From a bacterium (GTDB taxonomy: Bacteria > Actinomycetota > Acidimicrobiia > Spongiisociales > ZC4RG35): 64,000 nucleotides of DNA. Where the stretch lies: contig JAHEJW010000011.1 in assembly GCA_024638655.1 (NCBI GenBank), positions 17,479 through 81,478 on the forward strand, written 5' to 3'. Below are positions 62,631 to 64,000 of this stretch, one piece after another. Every line of letters begins with the position of its first letter. The stretch's first letter is position 1. The position numbers were made by a program, and so were the translations under genes. Below the pieces are notes generated by a model. The model saw nothing but the letters and a program-made list of their open reading frames with translations, was not told the origin of the DNA and made no database searches.

Positions 62631-64000
62631 GTGCCAAAGACGGCTGCCGACGTCTTGTCGCTAGTCAGCGACGAGGGATACGAGTTCATCGACCTCCGCT
62701 TCTGCGACCTGCCCGGCCAGGTACAGCATTTCACCATCCCGTCCCACCAGCTGTCCGAGGACGGCTTTGCGGACGGCTACGGCTTCGACGGATCTTCGAT
62801 TCGCGGCTTCCAGGACATCCAGGAGTCGGACATGATCCTCATGCCAGATCCAAACACTGCAGTTGAAGACGTCTTCCGGGCCAGGAAGACCCTCATCCTC
62901 TACTGCTTCGTCAACGACCCGATAACCGGTGCCCCCTACGACAAGGATCCACGCTACGTAGCCAAGAAGGCCGAGGAGTATCTGGTCAGCACCGGGATCG
63001 CCGAGACCTCATATTGGGGACCGGAAGCCGAGTTCTACATCCTCGACGACGTCCGTTTCGGACAGAATCAGTTCTCGGGCTACTACTTCCTGGATTCGGT
63101 GGAAGGGGCCTGGAACTCTGGTGAGTTCGAAGAGGGCGGAAACCTCGGGTACAAGCCGCGATACAAAGAGGGCTACTTCCCGGTGCCCCCGACCGATCAT
63201 TATCAGGACCTTCGCTCGGAGATGACCGCTCGCCTCGAGGCGGCCGGCATCGAGATCGAGGTTCAACATCATGAGGTAGGCACAGCGGGCCAGGCCGAGA
63301 TCGACATGAAGTACGACACCCTTCTCCGTACCGCCGACAACGTGACGCTCTACAAGTACATCGTCAAGAACACGGCTTGGGAGGCCGGCAAGTCGGTGAC
63401 ATTCATGCCCAAGCCGGTATTCGAGGACAACGGATCGGGCATGCACACCCATCAGTCGCTCTGGAACGGTGAAGAGCCGCTCTTCTACGACGAAGGCGGC
63501 TATGCCGGCTTGTCCGATTTGGCCCGGTGGTACGTCGGTGGGCTTCTCAAGCATGCTCCGGCGGTTCTTGCTTTCGCCGCACCTACGACCAACTCGTATC
63601 ACCGGCTCGTGCCGGGCTACGAGGCGCCGGTGAATCTCGTCTACTCGAGCCGCAATCGCTCTGCCGCCATAAGGATCCCGCAGTACACCCAGAGCCCGAA
63701 GGCAAAGCGTCTGGAGTTCCGCTGCCCGGATCCGTCGTGTAACCCGTATCTCGCCTTCTCGGCCATGCTCATGGCGGGCCTCGACGGGATCCAGAACCGG
63801 ATCGAGCCTCACGATCCCGTCGACAAGGACATCTATGACCTGCCCCCTTCGGAGCTGGAAGGTCTGCCATCGGTGCCGGGAAGCCTGGACGAGGCGCTCG
63901 ATGCACTCGAGGCCGACCATGACTTCCTGCTTCAGGGTGGAGTGTTCACCAAGGATCTCATCGATGCATGGATCTCCTACAAGATCGAGCACGAAGTGGA
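62631..64000 (+). CDS. glnA: Glutamine synthetase, type I (3' end beyond the window)
   Basis: The reading frame from GTG 62631 (GAAAGGAG 6 nt upstream) is open to the window edge: 456 of about 474 expected codons. It begins [20 protein letters not shown], with [26 protein letters not shown], the HHEVG-type segment [15 protein letters not shown] and [16 protein letters not shown]. Tyr402 in DIYDLPP is the adenylylation site of GSI-beta enzymes. It assimilates ammonia with glutamate and ATP. The GlnR-like box upstream suggests nitrogen control. Confidence 0.95.
   Translation, partial: MPKTAADVLSLVSDEGYEFIDLRFCDLPGQVQHFTIPSHQLSEDGFADGYGFDGSSIRGFQDIQESDMILMPDPNTAVEDVFRARKTLILYCFVNDPITGAPYDKDPRYVAKKAEEYLVSTGIAETSYWGPEAEFYILDDVRFGQNQFSGYYFLDSVEGAWNSGEFEEGGNLGYKPRYKEGYFPVPPTDHYQDLRSEMTARLEAAGIEIEVQHHEVGTAGQAEIDMKYDTLLRTADNVTLYKYIVKNTAWEAGKSVTFMPKPVFEDNGSGMHTHQSLWNGEEPLFYDEGGYAGLSDLARWYVGGLLKHAPAVLAFAAPTTNSYHRLVPGYEAPVNLVYSSRNRSAAIRIPQYTQSPKAKRLEFRCPDPSCNPYLAFSAMLMAGLDGIQNRIEPHDPVDKDIYDLPPSELEGLPSVPGSLDEALDALEADHDFLLQGGVFTKDLIDAWISYKIEHEV

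Noticed and set aside
1..64000. CRISPR array, prophage, rRNA operon or intact insertion sequence
   Set aside because: No regularly spaced repeats, no integrase, transposase or phage structural genes and no rRNA sequence were seen.

Overview
The window reads as a chromosomal segment of a high-GC actinobacterium. Four things point that way: a 30-residue bS22/COX24-type ribosomal protein, a GlnR-like box before glnA, an ECF42-type sigma factor, and about twenty genes with a TAnnnT -10 hexamer placed 6-8 nt before an ATG or GTG, which implies leaderless mRNAs. The mix of genes and this promoter style suggest the class Acidimicrobiia, but that placement is inference. I see no rRNA, CRISPR array, intact insertion sequence or prophage; the DNA looks like dense core genome with short intergenic gaps.

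Layout. 1-9.6 kb: the 5' end of dcd, a tRNA-Gly(CCC), a PerM-type permease with a prolyl-oligopeptidase-like peptidase, threonine synthesis (hom, thrB), small membrane and Cys-containing proteins, a nuclease-like protein, a VanZ-like protein, bS22 and a PAC2 protein. 9.6-12.5 kb: a merR-copZ-copA copper efflux operon. 12.6-24.9 kb: a 63-aa zinc-knuckle protein behind a LexA-type box, an M3 peptidase/amidohydrolase/inositol-monophosphatase operon, lnt with Ser in place of the catalytic Cys, acsA, an MBL lipoprotein, TrpB2 and a His-rich NicO-like membrane protein. 24.9-37.4 kb: a class III aminotransferase, then purine catabolism: allB, an allantoicase-OHCU decarboxylase fusion, HIU hydrolase, urate oxidase, a CitE-like protein, an 8-oxoguanine/guanine deaminase, three xanthine dehydrogenase subunits and adenosine deaminase. 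37.4-61.3 kb: mainly de novo purine synthesis (purF-purM, purL-purQ-purS-purC, purB, purE, purD-purA), interspersed with thioesterases, a gamma carbonic anhydrase, a DsbA-like protein, the sigma factor, mobA, a 2-aminobenzoyl-CoA monooxygenase/reductase-like fusion, pfkA, a CBS-BON protein, an LCP protein, a YcaQ-like glycosylase and a glutaryl-CoA-dehydrogenase-like enzyme. The end holds corA and the 5' part of glnA.

How they fit together. The catabolic block can take adenosine, guanine and (hypo)xanthine through urate, HIU, OHCU and allantoin to allantoate, and then to ureidoglycolate and urea; mobA may serve the molybdenum cofactor of the dehydrogenase. The adjacent biosynthetic block makes IMP and AMP (purN, purH and guaAB are not in the window). 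GlnR-type control of glnA fits a lifestyle in which purines are a nitrogen source. Many genes are translationally coupled by ATGA, GTGA or TTGA overlaps, while operon leaders tend to start from leaderless promoters.
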